Source: Daejeonella sp.
Lineage (GTDB): Bacteria; Bacteroidota; Bacteroidia; Sphingobacteriales; Sphingobacteriaceae
Length of the DNA stretch: 64,000 nt
Assembly (NCBI RefSeq): GCF_030695525.1
Contig: NZ_JAUYSS010000049.1
Span: 1-64,000, forward strand
Direction: 5' to 3'
Part shown: piece by piece, positions 1 to 8,934 of the stretch
How positions within the stretch are numbered: position 1 is the stretch's first letter
Layout of the letters: the number at the start of each line of letters is the position of its first letter
Notes under the pieces: model-generated
What the model saw: only the letters and a program-made list of their open reading frames with translations
Database searches by the model: none
Told to the model about the DNA's origin: nothing
Made by a program: the position numbers and the translations under genes

Positions 1-49
1 ACATTCACTGTCTAACTTGTTTTACGCTCGTAATTAGCCAAACTTTAGG

Positions 50-254
50 CCCCGCTTTTAAGCGGGGTATACAAGGGGGATAATCCGGGCTTCAGCCCAA
101 AATAATCCGTTTATACCGGAACACCCCCATCTGGCTTCAGCCCGATTAAATGTTGTCGGCGCTGAAGCACCGGTTTACGTTATTTTCTAACCTGCAATAT
201 GTAGGGCTGAAGCCCGAATTGAATCACGCCGATTACAACCCGCCTAAAGGCGGG
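50..254. repeat. Cluster of short intergenic palindromes (REP-like)
   Basis: This gene-free stretch carries several GC-rich inverted repeats in an AT-rich background. They are CCCCGC/GCGGGG around TTTTAA at 50-67, GGGCTTCAGCCC at 87-98, GGCTTCAGCC at 133-142, its opposite-orientation form GGGCTGAAGCCC at 204-215, and CCCGCC/GGCGGG around TAAA at 239-254. The same core in both orientations resembles REP-type dispersed palindromes. The rest of 1-455 is AT-rich and no gene is seen in it. Confidence 0.6.
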
Positions 255-432
255 CCCTATTGAGTGATAATTCTAAACCTGAGATTAAAATAAACAATCA
301 TTAATAAAATACCCTCTTTCCTAAATATGGCAAGAGTTTCAATTCTACTGCCCTGCTAAACCTTAATAAAAAATTTCCCCGGACACTACTGATTTGCTAA
401 TTATCTAATTTCCTAATTCATAACAACTCTCA

Positions 433-450
433 ACCCGAAAGCAATCGGGT
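433..450 (-). terminator. Weak hairpin downstream of the BNR lipoprotein gene
   Basis: ACCCGA and TCGGGT form a 6-bp stem with a six-base loop just past the stop codon of the BNR gene. No strong T-run follows on the minus strand, so this is a possible transcript end only. Confidence 0.35.
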
Positions 451-455
451 GTCAA

Positions 456-1640
456 CTATTTATTAACTCTCATTTTAAACACCATTTCCGTATTCCCCTT
501 AATAACATCCTCCTCAGTAAACCTGCAATACAAAATATCCTTAGCGCTGGTCCGTTCACGATCGAATACCACATGGATCCTTCCATCAGGTGTTTGATCT
601 GCATCAGGATAGGAAACATTATCTCTGGCATCAAGCAAAAGTTTATGTGGCCAGGTTTTACCACCATCAGTAGAAATGAATGCTGTCATATTATTCCGGG
701 TAGTGCTGCTGTTTGAAATCAGCAATAAATTTCCGGAGGCAAGTTTGCCGAGATAAAAACGACTTGAAGTTGTTGGTCCGGAAGCAGTAAATGGCTCAAC
801 CGGGTTCCAGTTTAATCCATAATCAGAACTTGTTGTAAAATAAATCCCTTTGGTAGTTCTTACCATAGCCATAAGATTACCTTTATCCGAAATTTCAACA
901 ATTTGTGGTTCATCATGGATACGGAGATCCTCTTCAATATTGATTCTTGAATAATTGCTCAATGATGCCAGATCACTTGATTTGGAATAATCCAAACCAC
1001 GGATAAATGCACCATTTTCAGGAAAAACCTTTCCTATACTATCGCCGGGCAAAGGTTTGTCAACATACACAGGAAACAGGGCAAGGTCTTGGGAAGCAAG
1101 ATAAAGCGGCTTGTTGCTCATAACCCCATCACTGATCCTTTTTGGCTGGCTGTGGGTAATTTTTGAACCATCCCAGGCAATCTCAAGGGCATTTACACCA
1201 CCGAATCCATCCCATAAAAGGCTATCCTTTACACTGCCATAAAATAAATGAACCTGTCCATTTTTATCCCTCCAGAAAGCAGGATCAAAAAACCGAAACT
1301 CCGGCGAATTTGGATAAATAGCCAGTTGGTCATTCATCCAGGTCACTCCTTCATCCTGACTTACAGATAAGGTCACAAAATTTCCCGGGCCCGGAGCAGC
1401 TCCACCTGAATACCAGGCTACAAAAATCTGCTTTCCATCAGCAGAAGTGCCTATAGCAGGAACCTGCTCAAAATTTCGCTCATTTAACCTTGGGTCTGTA
1501 TCAGTGATAAACAAGGTTGCTGAATCAGAGGTAAGGGCAGCTGAATCATTAGTAGTTTTACTTGAATTACAGCCCTGAAATAGTGTTCCAAGACTTGCTG
1601 CCATCAGTAAAGATGAAAATAGTATTGTTTTTGTTCTCAA
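456..1640 (-). CDS. Sialidase-like BNR-repeat lipoprotein
   Basis: This 394-residue exported protein has a signal peptide ending in a lipobox (LFQGC, Cys24), so it should be anchored to a membrane as a lipoprotein. At least three Asp-box (BNR) motifs are visible: SQDEGVTW, SSDYGLNW and STDGGKTW. They mark a six-bladed sialidase-type beta-propeller. The family contains exo-sialidases and other glycoside-binding or hydrolysing propellers; I do not see a clear FRIP arginine motif, so true sialidase activity is uncertain. It is the last gene of the minus-strand run that starts with the sigma factor at 19.0 kb, separated by 99 bp from the enolase-family gene. A role in removing or binding a terminal sugar of an imported glycan is inferred. 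Confidence 0.75.
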   Translation of the reverse strand: MRTKTILFSSLLMAASLGTLFQGCNSSKTTNDSAALTSDSATLFITDTDPRLNERNFEQVPAIGTSADGKQIFVAWYSGGAAPGPGNFVTLSVSQDEGVTWMNDQLAIYPNSPEFRFFDPAFWRDKNGQVHLFYGSVKDSLLWDGFGGVNALEIAWDGSKITHSQPKRISDGVMSNKPLYLASQDLALFPVYVDKPLPGDSIGKVFPENGAFIRGLDYSKSSDLASLSNYSRINIEEDLRIHDEPQIVEISDKGNLMAMVRTTKGIYFTTSSDYGLNWNPVEPFTASGPTTSSRFYLGKLASGNLLLISNSSTTRNNMTAFISTDGGKTWPHKLLLDARDNVSYPDADQTPDGRIHVVFDRERTSAKDILYCRFTEEDVIKGNTEMVFKMRVNK

Positions 1641-1739
1641 TTTATTTGGAATTAGCGTGTAAATTATCTTTTATCTTTTTTACAATTTTCTTGAAACAGG
1701 TATGATTCCATCCGGGCTAAATATAATTAATATTGATAA

Positions 1740-2981
1740 TTACCAATTATGTATTGCTCCATCCGGGCTTTTCAAAACCGGATGAGGGAATTTAGTCTTT
1801 TCGATTATTTCCATTACAAAATCTGCTTTCTTTGGATCGAATTTCACCCCAAGCCCCGGTGCAGGATTTAAATATAATTTGCCATTTGAAAAATTAAGGT
1901 AATCCTCATTAAAATAGGCCGGTTTTTCAGGTTCCCCACCTGCTAATTCCATCATCGCCCTGGCAGGACTGCTTGATCCTAAAACATGAACCAAAGCTGC
2001 GGTAGATAAAGGCCCTGTAAAATGAGGGATCATTCCCACATAATGCGTTTCACATAGAGATGCTATCTTTTTAAACTCAACAATACCCCCGGTATTTGGC
2101 AGAGTAACCCTTGAATAATTAATTAATTGCTGCTCGATCATTTCATTGATATCCCAACGATCCCCAAACTGCTCGCCAACTGCCAATGGAACCTTGGTTA
2201 GTTGCCTGAAGTTCCGGTATGCTCCGGCATTCTCAGATCTGATCGCATCTTCAACAAAATATGGACTTAGTTCTTCCAATGCATCACAAATCTTAATTGC
2301 TTCAGGAGTATCAAATCGGGTATGCAGGTCAATTGCCCAATTCCCCTGACCACCTACTGCCTGATCTATTCTTTTACAAAAATCGATAGTTTTGGCAGCA
2401 TTCTGAAAGAAGTCAAAAGGCTGATCTCCATTTCCACCGGTTGGACCTATTCTGTAAGATCTTAAACCAGCTTTCAGACAATCTGTTGCACGTTCTTCCT
2501 CTGTTTTGGCTTTTGAGGCCCTGAATCCGGTAGCATAACATTCCACATAATCACGTGTTGCACCTCCCAGTAATTCATACACCGGAACATTCAATGCTTT
2601 TCCTTTGATGTCCCATAAAGCCATTTCAAGTGCGCCGACTGCATGCAGTTTTTCCCTCCCCGGAGGGTAAAACATACCACGGTACAGGTTTTGCCAGATA
2701 TGCTCAATCCGGAAAGGATCTTCGCCAATCATCATCTGTGCACATTGTTCAATCATATCCTTTGAACCGCCTTCACCGATCCCAATTATTCCGCTGTCTG
2801 TCTCAATTTCTACAATTCCCCGGGCCTGATTAAATAATGGCTTATTATATCCAGGGGCACTGTAGTATCTGATTTTTTTTATTTTCATTCCTGATGATGC
2901 CAGCACATCCATAACAGGAAATCCCAGCATCATCGTTGCTGAACCAATCATAGCAGATTTAAGAAATAGTCTTCTTTCCAT
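1740..2981 (-). CDS. Tat-exported enolase-superfamily (mandelate racemase / muconate-lactonizing) enzyme
   Basis: The 413-residue protein has the MR/MLE two-domain layout: capping domain at about residues 35-150, then the barrel. Metal ligands are visible as Asp218 (IDLH), Glu244 (VEDA) and Glu270 (GEQF), with His220 and His320 (IPHF) as likely acid/base residues. The DLH plus PHF pattern is closest to the galactonate-dehydratase type of sugar-acid dehydratases; the substrate cannot be read from sequence. The N-terminus MERRLFLKSAMIG is a twin-arginine signal, which is unusual because most family members are cytoplasmic. The stop is 5 bp from the upstream sulfatase reading frame, so the two genes are probably co-transcribed. 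Expected chemistry: abstraction of a proton alpha to a carboxylate, with dehydration or epimerisation in the periplasm. Confidence 0.85.
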   Translation of the reverse strand: MERRLFLKSAMIGSATMMLGFPVMDVLASSGMKIKKIRYYSAPGYNKPLFNQARGIVEIETDSGIIGIGEGGSKDMIEQCAQMMIGEDPFRIEHIWQNLYRGMFYPPGREKLHAVGALEMALWDIKGKALNVPVYELLGGATRDYVECYATGFRASKAKTEEERATDCLKAGLRSYRIGPTGGNGDQPFDFFQNAAKTIDFCKRIDQAVGGQGNWAIDLHTRFDTPEAIKICDALEELSPYFVEDAIRSENAGAYRNFRQLTKVPLAVGEQFGDRWDINEMIEQQLINYSRVTLPNTGGIVEFKKIASLCETHYVGMIPHFTGPLSTAALVHVLGSSSPARAMMELAGGEPEKPAYFNEDYLNFSNGKLYLNPAPGLGVKFDPKKADFVMEIIEKTKFPHPVLKSPDGAIHNW

Positions 2982-2986
2982 AAAAC

Positions 2987-4738
2987 TTAATTAATACGTT
3001 CTACATCAACAAACTGAACCCCAGTTGTAATGGGATCAAATTTGAGAAATGCTTCAAATCTACCCGGGCCTGCCGGCAATTCAATATTATCGAAAATTAC
3101 TGAGGTATTTCCTTCTAAAACTGGCACATTCTTTTCAACACCTTTATATTTTATGTAAGCCATACCAGATTTTGGGGCTTTCTGAAAACGAAGCATTATT
3201 CGATATTGCGAAGCAGTACTATAAACCTCCCAGTAACCAAATTTATTCAGTTGATTGCCAAATGCTCCCGGGCCTCCCCAATCGAATCGGGATAATTGTA
3301 CATTTTTCTGAAAAGATGTTCCTAAATAAATACGTTGCGGCCAATCTTGACCCCTGTCTTTAATGGCCTTATCAAACCAGTTTTCATATTTTATGAGCAG
3401 GCTTTTAACTATATCAGGATGTTGTTTGGCAATATTATTAATCTCACTTGAATCTTTTTCTAGGTCATATAATTCCAGATTAGCAATCAATTTCTTTGAG
3501 TCAGCATCTGTAGGACGCCTAATAGTACCATATGGATCATCTGTAGGTGAGATTAGTTTATATCGTTGTCCACGAACAGTAAAATGAAAGTATTTGAATG
3601 GTTCAGATCCAGCATGGCCCTGTATAAAAATTTCACGTTCAGGGAGATTTTTTACTTCCCCGTTTAATAATGGCATCAGCGATATTCCATCAAGTTTCAG
3701 GTTGTTTGGAACAGGCACATTACAAGCTTCCAGTAGTGTTGGCATCACATCAATATGAGCGGCCAGATTGGTGTATTTTACTCCCTGAGCTATCTTTTCC
3801 GACCATTTAATAAAGAATGGGGATCGGATACCATTCTCATACACGCTGGTTTTAGTCCCCCGAAGATTCATACTATAACGGTCGGGATAGAGGTCATTCT
3901 TAGTTCTTTTTGTCCTCGGTCCATTGTCTGACATGAAAATAACGATCGTATTATCTTCAATTCCAAGCTCTTTTAGTTTAGCCAGTAAGCGGCCGATGTT
4001 AGCATCGACATTGGCAATCATACCATAAGTACGTGCATTCAATTCATGAAGGCCCATTTTGCGAAATGGATCGGCCCATTTATCACTAACGGTTAGTGGA
4101 AAATGAGGGAGATTGGTAGCATAGAAAGCAAAGAAAGGTTTGTCCTTGTTCTTATCTATAAAACTGAGGGTCGCATCGGCAAAAATATCATCGCAATAGC
4201 CATCAAATACCTTCCTGACATTATTGTGCTCCAGAATTGGGTTAAAATAGGAGTTTCCGGGAGGATCAGATGCCTGCCCTATTCCTCCTCCTTTGTGAAT
4301 CAGGGTTTCCTGAAACCCCTTATCAGATGGTCTCATAGGATAGCTATCCCCCAGATGCCATTTTCCAAAAATTCCGGTACTATATCCTGCCTCAGATAAC
4401 AGTTTGGCTATGGTAATTTCAGATGCCTTCATCAGGTGAGATGTCTCGGTTACGCCCACTACTCCGGTTCTATAATTATCTCGTCCGGTGAGCATGCTGG
4501 CACGGGTTGGAGAACAATTGAAATTGACAATGAATTGTTTGAATTCAGCGCCTTGTTTAGCAATGGCATCCATGTTCGGGGTTTTGAGAACATCATTATT
4601 GTGGATACCAAGGTCCCCAACACCCTGATCATCGGTCATAATCAATAAAATATTGGGTCTTTTCTGTGCATAATTATTCTGAACTGCAAAGCTTAAGGTC
4701 AGAACTATAAAAAGGAAGTTGAGCTTTAGAAAAGACAT
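2987..4738 (-). CDS. Exported type I sulfatase (Cys-type)
   Basis: This is an alkaline-phosphatase-superfamily sulfatase. Numbered from the ATG at 4738 (583 residues), a Sec signal peptide ending NNYAQ is followed by metal ligands Asp36/Asp37 (MTDDQG), the formylglycine site CSPTRASMLTG with Cys75, GKWHLG, and the SDNG metal motif. A longer frame exists from 4777, but it overlaps the preceding gene and puts 13 residues ahead of a good signal peptide, so 4738 is preferred; this leaves 7 bp after the amidohydrolase stop. The C-terminal 70 residues form a small extra beta region (GPGAFGNQLNKFGYW onward). Cys75 must be converted to formylglycine; the FGE in this window is 53 kb away. It likely desulfates a glycan handled by this locus. 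Confidence 0.9.
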   Translation of the reverse strand: MSFLKLNFLFIVLTLSFAVQNNYAQKRPNILLIMTDDQGVGDLGIHNNDVLKTPNMDAIAKQGAEFKQFIVNFNCSPTRASMLTGRDNYRTGVVGVTETSHLMKASEITIAKLLSEAGYSTGIFGKWHLGDSYPMRPSDKGFQETLIHKGGGIGQASDPPGNSYFNPILEHNNVRKVFDGYCDDIFADATLSFIDKNKDKPFFAFYATNLPHFPLTVSDKWADPFRKMGLHELNARTYGMIANVDANIGRLLAKLKELGIEDNTIVIFMSDNGPRTKRTKNDLYPDRYSMNLRGTKTSVYENGIRSPFFIKWSEKIAQGVKYTNLAAHIDVMPTLLEACNVPVPNNLKLDGISLMPLLNGEVKNLPEREIFIQGHAGSEPFKYFHFTVRGQRYKLISPTDDPYGTIRRPTDADSKKLIANLELYDLEKDSSEINNIAKQHPDIVKSLLIKYENWFDKAIKDRGQDWPQRIYLGTSFQKNVQLSRFDWGGPGAFGNQLNKFGYWEVYSTASQYRIMLRFQKAPKSGMAYIKYKGVEKNVPVLEGNTSVIFDNIELPAGPGRFEAFLKFDPITTGVQFVDVERIN

Positions 4739-4745
4739 AAAATAA

Positions 4746-6053
4746 TTATTGTATATGTTGTTTTGAAGAAATCGCATTCAGATCATAAACAACCCTCCCC
4801 CCTTTTATGGTCAGCTGGCACTCGAATCTACGCTTTCCTTCCTGCCTGTTACCAACAATATCCTTAAAGCCAAAATCTCCCTCACGCATACTGATTACAG
4901 TAATGTCGGCAATAGCACCCTGAGATAAGTTTCCCAAATCAGGCCTCTTTATTGTAAGAGCCGGAGTCCAGGTTGCTGCCTTAATAATTGAAGGAATATC
5001 CATTCCCATCGTTAAAAAAACAGAAAATACATTCATTTGATCTTTCATAGCTCCATTGATACTGGAGGCATGCAGGTCCGTGCCAAGAGTATTGGGGAAA
5101 AACCCTTGTTTCATTGCCGGAATAGCTGTTCTGTAGTCAAAACTACCGCTGCCAAAGCCAATATCAAAAATCAATCCGTTCTTCTGAGCTTTACGCACAA
5201 ACGGTTTGATTAATTTCGTCTCTGTATCAATAATGGGCTCTCTTACTCCGGGAACATAACAAAAAGAGTGAGTATAGATATCACCGGGACGGAGATAATT
5301 GAAAAAGAGTTCTTCCAGGGACTGATTACCACTGCCGAAATCTACCATAACTGGCATGTTGGCAATTCTTCCTGCCTTTGTCAGCCTCTCTACCGGAGTC
5401 CAGTCGGCTTTACCAAAATGGGCAAGCTTAAAACCAACCACATGTTCCTTGTTTTCAAGGGCAGCGGCGGCTGTCTTTTCAGGATCCATATCATCAATGT
5501 TCTGTTCATATTCGCCTCCACGCATTCCTTCACCAACAATATTAAGCATTGAAAGTACCCGGGTATTTGAAAGGTCGATTATATTCCGTTTAAAAGTCTG
5601 AAAGGATTTCCATCCTGCACCACCGGCATCAACTACCGTAGTAACCCCGGTTCTGAATGTATAACTGTCTGGAATGACTGCAATTGAACCATTACTTAGA
5701 TAATCACTTTTTGAATGACCATAAAAAACATGCGTATGGATATCAATAATACCCGGACTAACATACATTCCCTTTGCATTTACAACCTGAAGGGCTAAGG
5801 CGGTATCAATATTTTTTGCTATAAGTGCAATTCTGGTTTCTGCAGCAGGCTGACCATTGATTGAAGGAGAAGTAATTTCTATTGCAATATCCATCACTTC
5901 GTTGATATTATTTTTAGGATCAATGACATGACCACCCTTTATCACAATCCCATAAATTCTTTTTTTAGGTGCTAAACTTTGAGAAAAAACCTCAAATCCG
6001 GAAACAGCTAATACCAAAAAACAAACAAAAACCAATCTTGACATAATGAACAT
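4746..6053 (-). CDS. Exported amidohydrolase/deacetylase-family metallohydrolase, paralogue A
   Basis: The 435-residue protein has a Sec signal peptide (cleavage near EVFSQ) and the layout of the amidohydrolase branch that includes Atu3266/EF0837-type deacetylases. Visible centre residues are the HxH pair His106/His108 (DIHTH), Lys209 (GFKLAHF) as the probable carboxylated bridge, His262 (DIYTH) and Asp326 (GTDLH). Where the family usually has the strand-5 histidine in a VHIG-type motif, this protein has Asp238 (VDFG). A and its neighbour B share an extra loop of about 14 residues (roughly 60-74) before the HxH strand that C, D and E lack. It is the last of four tandem copies. Expected reaction: hydrolysis of an acyl amide or acyl ester of an acid. 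A second ATG at 6044 is an equally possible start. Confidence 0.85.
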   Translation of the reverse strand: MFIMSRLVFVCFLVLAVSGFEVFSQSLAPKKRIYGIVIKGGHVIDPKNNINEVMDIAIEITSPSINGQPAAETRIALIAKNIDTALALQVVNAKGMYVSPGIIDIHTHVFYGHSKSDYLSNGSIAVIPDSYTFRTGVTTVVDAGGAGWKSFQTFKRNIIDLSNTRVLSMLNIVGEGMRGGEYEQNIDDMDPEKTAAAALENKEHVVGFKLAHFGKADWTPVERLTKAGRIANMPVMVDFGSGNQSLEELFFNYLRPGDIYTHSFCYVPGVREPIIDTETKLIKPFVRKAQKNGLIFDIGFGSGSFDYRTAIPAMKQGFFPNTLGTDLHASSINGAMKDQMNVFSVFLTMGMDIPSIIKAATWTPALTIKRPDLGNLSQGAIADITVISMREGDFGFKDIVGNRQEGKRRFECQLTIKGGRVVYDLNAISSKQHIQ

Positions 6054-6079
6054 AGAGAGTAAAATAAATAATTTTTGCC

Positions 6080-7378
6080 TTATTTCTTTGCAACAGGAGA
6101 TGCAATTGCATTCAGATCATACACGATCCTTCCTCCCTTAATAGTCATTTCACATTCGAACTTCCGGCTTCCGGTCTGCTTATTCCCGGCTACATCCCTG
6201 AATCCAAAATCACCTTTACGCATGCTGAGAACAGCAATATCAGCAATCCCTCCTTCTGAAAGATTTCCAAGTTCCTCACGCTGTATTGCCTGAGCCGGAG
6301 CCCAGCTTGCAGCCTTTATAATTGAAGGAATATCCATACCCAGGAACAAGAAGATAGACATTACATTCAACTGATCCTTCATCGCGCGTATAATACTTTC
6401 AGAATGAAGATCTGTACCCATAGTATTCGGGTAAAAGCCTGATTTTATTGCCGGAAAAGCCTGTTTAAAATTAAAACTGCCACTACCAAAACCAACATCA
6501 AAAATAATTCCCTTGTTCTGTGCAGTCTTCACAAATGGTCTGAGTTGTCGTGTTTCAAAATCCACAATAGGATCCTTGCTTCTTGGAGCTTCGATGAAAG
6601 TATGGGTATAAATATCACCTGGACGGAGATACTTAAGTAAAAGATCTTCGAGAGAGAGGTTTCCACTTCCAAAATCGATCATAACCGGCATATTGGCAAT
6701 TTTTCCTGCCTGCACGATTCGTTCAACTGGTGCCCAGTCAGGCTTTCCGAAATGTGCCAGTTTAAAACCGACTACATACTCCTTATTTTTAAGTGCGGAA
6801 GCAGCTGTCTTTTCTGCATCCATGTCTTCAAGATTCTGCTCATAAGCCCCACCTCTCATACCTTCACCCACAATGTTTAGCAAAGACAATACCCTGGTAT
6901 CAGACTGGTCGATGATGTTTTTCTTAAACATATCAAATGATTTCCATCCTGCCCCTCCGGCATCTACTACAGTTGTTACACCCGCTTTAAAAGTATGTCC
7001 GTCGGGGATAACAGAAATAGAGCCATTACTCAGATAATTTGTTCTGGAAGGGCCATAAAACACGTGGGTATGAATATCAATTAGCCCGGGACTTACGTAC
7101 ATTCCCTTTGCATCCACAATTTGAAAAGCCAGTGTGGTATCAATATTCCTTGCTACCCTCGCAATTCTGGCCTCCTGTGCCGGCTGACCATCCCTTGCAG
7201 GACGGGCAGGGTGGATAGCAATATCCATCAGGCCATCAATATTATTCTTTGGGTCGATTACATGACCTCCTTTAATCAGAATACTGTATATCCTATTTGA
7301 GGAGGGCTGATTTTGTGCATTAATTCCTCCAACATAAAAAATTAAGGCAAAAGTCAATGCGAGAAGATTTTTTTTCAT
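6080..7378 (-). CDS. Exported amidohydrolase/deacetylase-family metallohydrolase, paralogue B
   Basis: This is the closest relative of paralogue A, including the extra loop near residues 56-70. I chose the ATG at 7378 (MKKNLLALTF..., signal peptide ending NAQ) rather than the longer frame from 7480, whose first 34 residues would precede a normal signal peptide. The HxH pair is His103/His105, followed by GFKLAHF, MIDFG in place of the usual His-bearing strand, DIYTH and GTDLH. It sits 26 bp upstream of paralogue A, which suggests co-transcription. A 260-bp gap separates it from paralogue C and could hold its own promoter. The paralogues differ most in the loop after DIYTH (IEAPRSKDP here), next to the expected active site, which hints at different substrates. 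Confidence 0.85.
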   Translation of the reverse strand: MKKNLLALTFALIFYVGGINAQNQPSSNRIYSILIKGGHVIDPKNNIDGLMDIAIHPARPARDGQPAQEARIARVARNIDTTLAFQIVDAKGMYVSPGLIDIHTHVFYGPSRTNYLSNGSISVIPDGHTFKAGVTTVVDAGGAGWKSFDMFKKNIIDQSDTRVLSLLNIVGEGMRGGAYEQNLEDMDAEKTAASALKNKEYVVGFKLAHFGKPDWAPVERIVQAGKIANMPVMIDFGSGNLSLEDLLLKYLRPGDIYTHTFIEAPRSKDPIVDFETRQLRPFVKTAQNKGIIFDVGFGSGSFNFKQAFPAIKSGFYPNTMGTDLHSESIIRAMKDQLNVMSIFLFLGMDIPSIIKAASWAPAQAIQREELGNLSEGGIADIAVLSMRKGDFGFRDVAGNKQTGSRKFECEMTIKGGRIVYDLNAIASPVAKK

Positions 7379-7500
7379 AGTGGAACGATGTATAACCTGA
7401 TGTCGATTTTTTTTGTTTTCGAAGACAAGGATTGGAATAGTTTCTGATCTGGCATTATTGATTTTTTGATTAGTAAACAATCCGTTGTGCCCTCTTTAAT

Positions 7501-7570
7501 GCAAGCCCCGCTTTTCGCTCATACTTCACAGGCCTTAATCACAGGCCGGTATCCGCTTCAATCGGGTTTA
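7501..7570. repeat. GC-rich intergenic element inside the amidohydrolase array
   Basis: In the AT-rich spacer between paralogues B and C there is a sharply GC-rich block. It contains CCCCGCTTTTCGCTC, a directly repeated AGGCC around an AATCAC core, and GGTATCCGCTTCAATCGGG. Its base composition contrasts with the flanks. It looks like a dispersed intergenic repeat or a decayed mobile element; a second copy was not found in this window. Confidence 0.35.
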
Positions 7571-7638
7571 TTCACATCAGACAGTGTAATTAATATTGGT
7601 CTGTTCGCAATAAGAAAATGCATTAATGTGAAAAAACA

Positions 7639-8877
7639 CTATTTTTTGACATTCGAAGCAATAGCGTTAAGATCATACATAATCCGGCCACCTTTTATTG
7701 TCATTTCACACTCCAGTTTTTGTGTGCCTTCCTGCCTGTTCATCGCGATGTCTCTGAACCCAAACTTACCCTGACGCATGCTCAGGATCGCAATATCAGC
7801 AACAGCTCCTTCAGAAAGATGACCTAATTCAGTACGTTTAATTGCCTGCGCAGGTTTCCAGGTGCTGCGTTCGATAACAGAGGGAAGATCCATCCCCATA
7901 GCAAGATGTATTGACAGAACATTTAACTGATCTTTCATTGAACCATTCATACTACCTGTATGAAGGTCGGTACCCATCAAATCAGGCAAAAATCCAGCCT
8001 TAATTGCAGGAATAGCCTGATTGAAATTAAAACTTCCTCCGCCAAAACCAACGTCAAAAATAATTCCTCTTTTCTGAGCCGGGATCACAAATGGCCTTAG
8101 TTGTCGGGTCTGAAGATCCACAATCGGATCTCTTCTTTCCAATTCAGTGAATACATGTGTATATATATCACCTGGTCTCAGGTACTTAAAGAACAGATCT
8201 TCAATCGGAAGTTTTCCACCACCAAAATCAATAATAACCGGCATATTAGCTATATTACCTGCAGCAACAATCCGTTCTACCGGAGTCCAGTCTGGATTGG
8301 TGAAATGGGCAAGTTTAAATCCGACAACATGTTCTTTGTTATCCATTGCAGCTTTTGCAGCGCGCTGAACATCCATATCACTAACATCCTGCTCGTAATC
8401 ACCACCCCTCATTCCTTCTCCTACGATATTCATGAAAGCTAAAATTCTGGTTTGAGATTTATCAATGATATTCTTTTTGAAAATATCAAATGATTTATAA
8501 CCGGGTCCTCCGCAATCAACCATTGTGGTAACTCCGGATCGAAAGCTAAAACCATCGGCAGTAACACCTACATCACCATTCATTAAATAACTATTTGGCT
8601 GGGTCCCCCAGAAAACGTGGGCGTGAACATCAATCAGGCCCGGAGTAACGTACATCCCTTTGGCATTTACTACCTGTTCTGCCTGAGCGGCATCGATGTT
8701 CTGTGCCACTTTAGCAATCTTGCCATCTTTAATGGCAACATCCAAAAGGGCATTAATATTATTCTTTGCATCGATCACCCTACCGCCCTTTATCAGGGTA
8801 TTATAAATTTTTCCCTGAGCATTTGTAACTGTTGCCAGGAATAACAGAACTACAACTAATATTGAGAACTTCTTCAT
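7639..8877 (-). CDS. Exported amidohydrolase/deacetylase-family metallohydrolase, paralogue C
   Basis: The 412-residue protein has a clean Sec signal peptide (cleavage after TVTNA or NAQ). HxH is His85/His87 (DVHAH); GFKLAHF, IIDFG, DIYTHVF and GTDLH follow. Unlike A and B it has the short DGKIAKVAQN turn before the HxH strand. It is very close to paralogue D, sharing the stretch from FELERRDPIVDL-type sequence through FDVGFGGGSFNFNQAIP. It lies 57 bp downstream of D in the same direction. Family knowledge says a binuclear or mononuclear metal site hydrolyses acylated acids; the exact substrate is unknown. Confidence 0.85.
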   Translation of the reverse strand: MKKFSILVVVLLFLATVTNAQGKIYNTLIKGGRVIDAKNNINALLDVAIKDGKIAKVAQNIDAAQAEQVVNAKGMYVTPGLIDVHAHVFWGTQPNSYLMNGDVGVTADGFSFRSGVTTMVDCGGPGYKSFDIFKKNIIDKSQTRILAFMNIVGEGMRGGDYEQDVSDMDVQRAAKAAMDNKEHVVGFKLAHFTNPDWTPVERIVAAGNIANMPVIIDFGGGKLPIEDLFFKYLRPGDIYTHVFTELERRDPIVDLQTRQLRPFVIPAQKRGIIFDVGFGGGSFNFNQAIPAIKAGFLPDLMGTDLHTGSMNGSMKDQLNVLSIHLAMGMDLPSVIERSTWKPAQAIKRTELGHLSEGAVADIAILSMRQGKFGFRDIAMNRQEGTQKLECEMTIKGGRIMYDLNAIASNVKK

Positions 8878-8934
8878 TGCTCTATTTCTAAAATCTTTAA
8901 ATGAAAATCAATAAACTGATTACTTATCTGATGT

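Noticed and set aside
456-1640. Firm assignment as an exo-sialidase
   Set aside because: Asp boxes are present but the FRIP arginine motif and the full catalytic set are not evident, so only a sialidase-like fold is claimed.
7466-7774. Plus-strand 102-residue frame bridging amidohydrolases B and C
   Set aside because: It spans the GC-rich intergenic element and the end of gene C; the translation has no features of a real protein.
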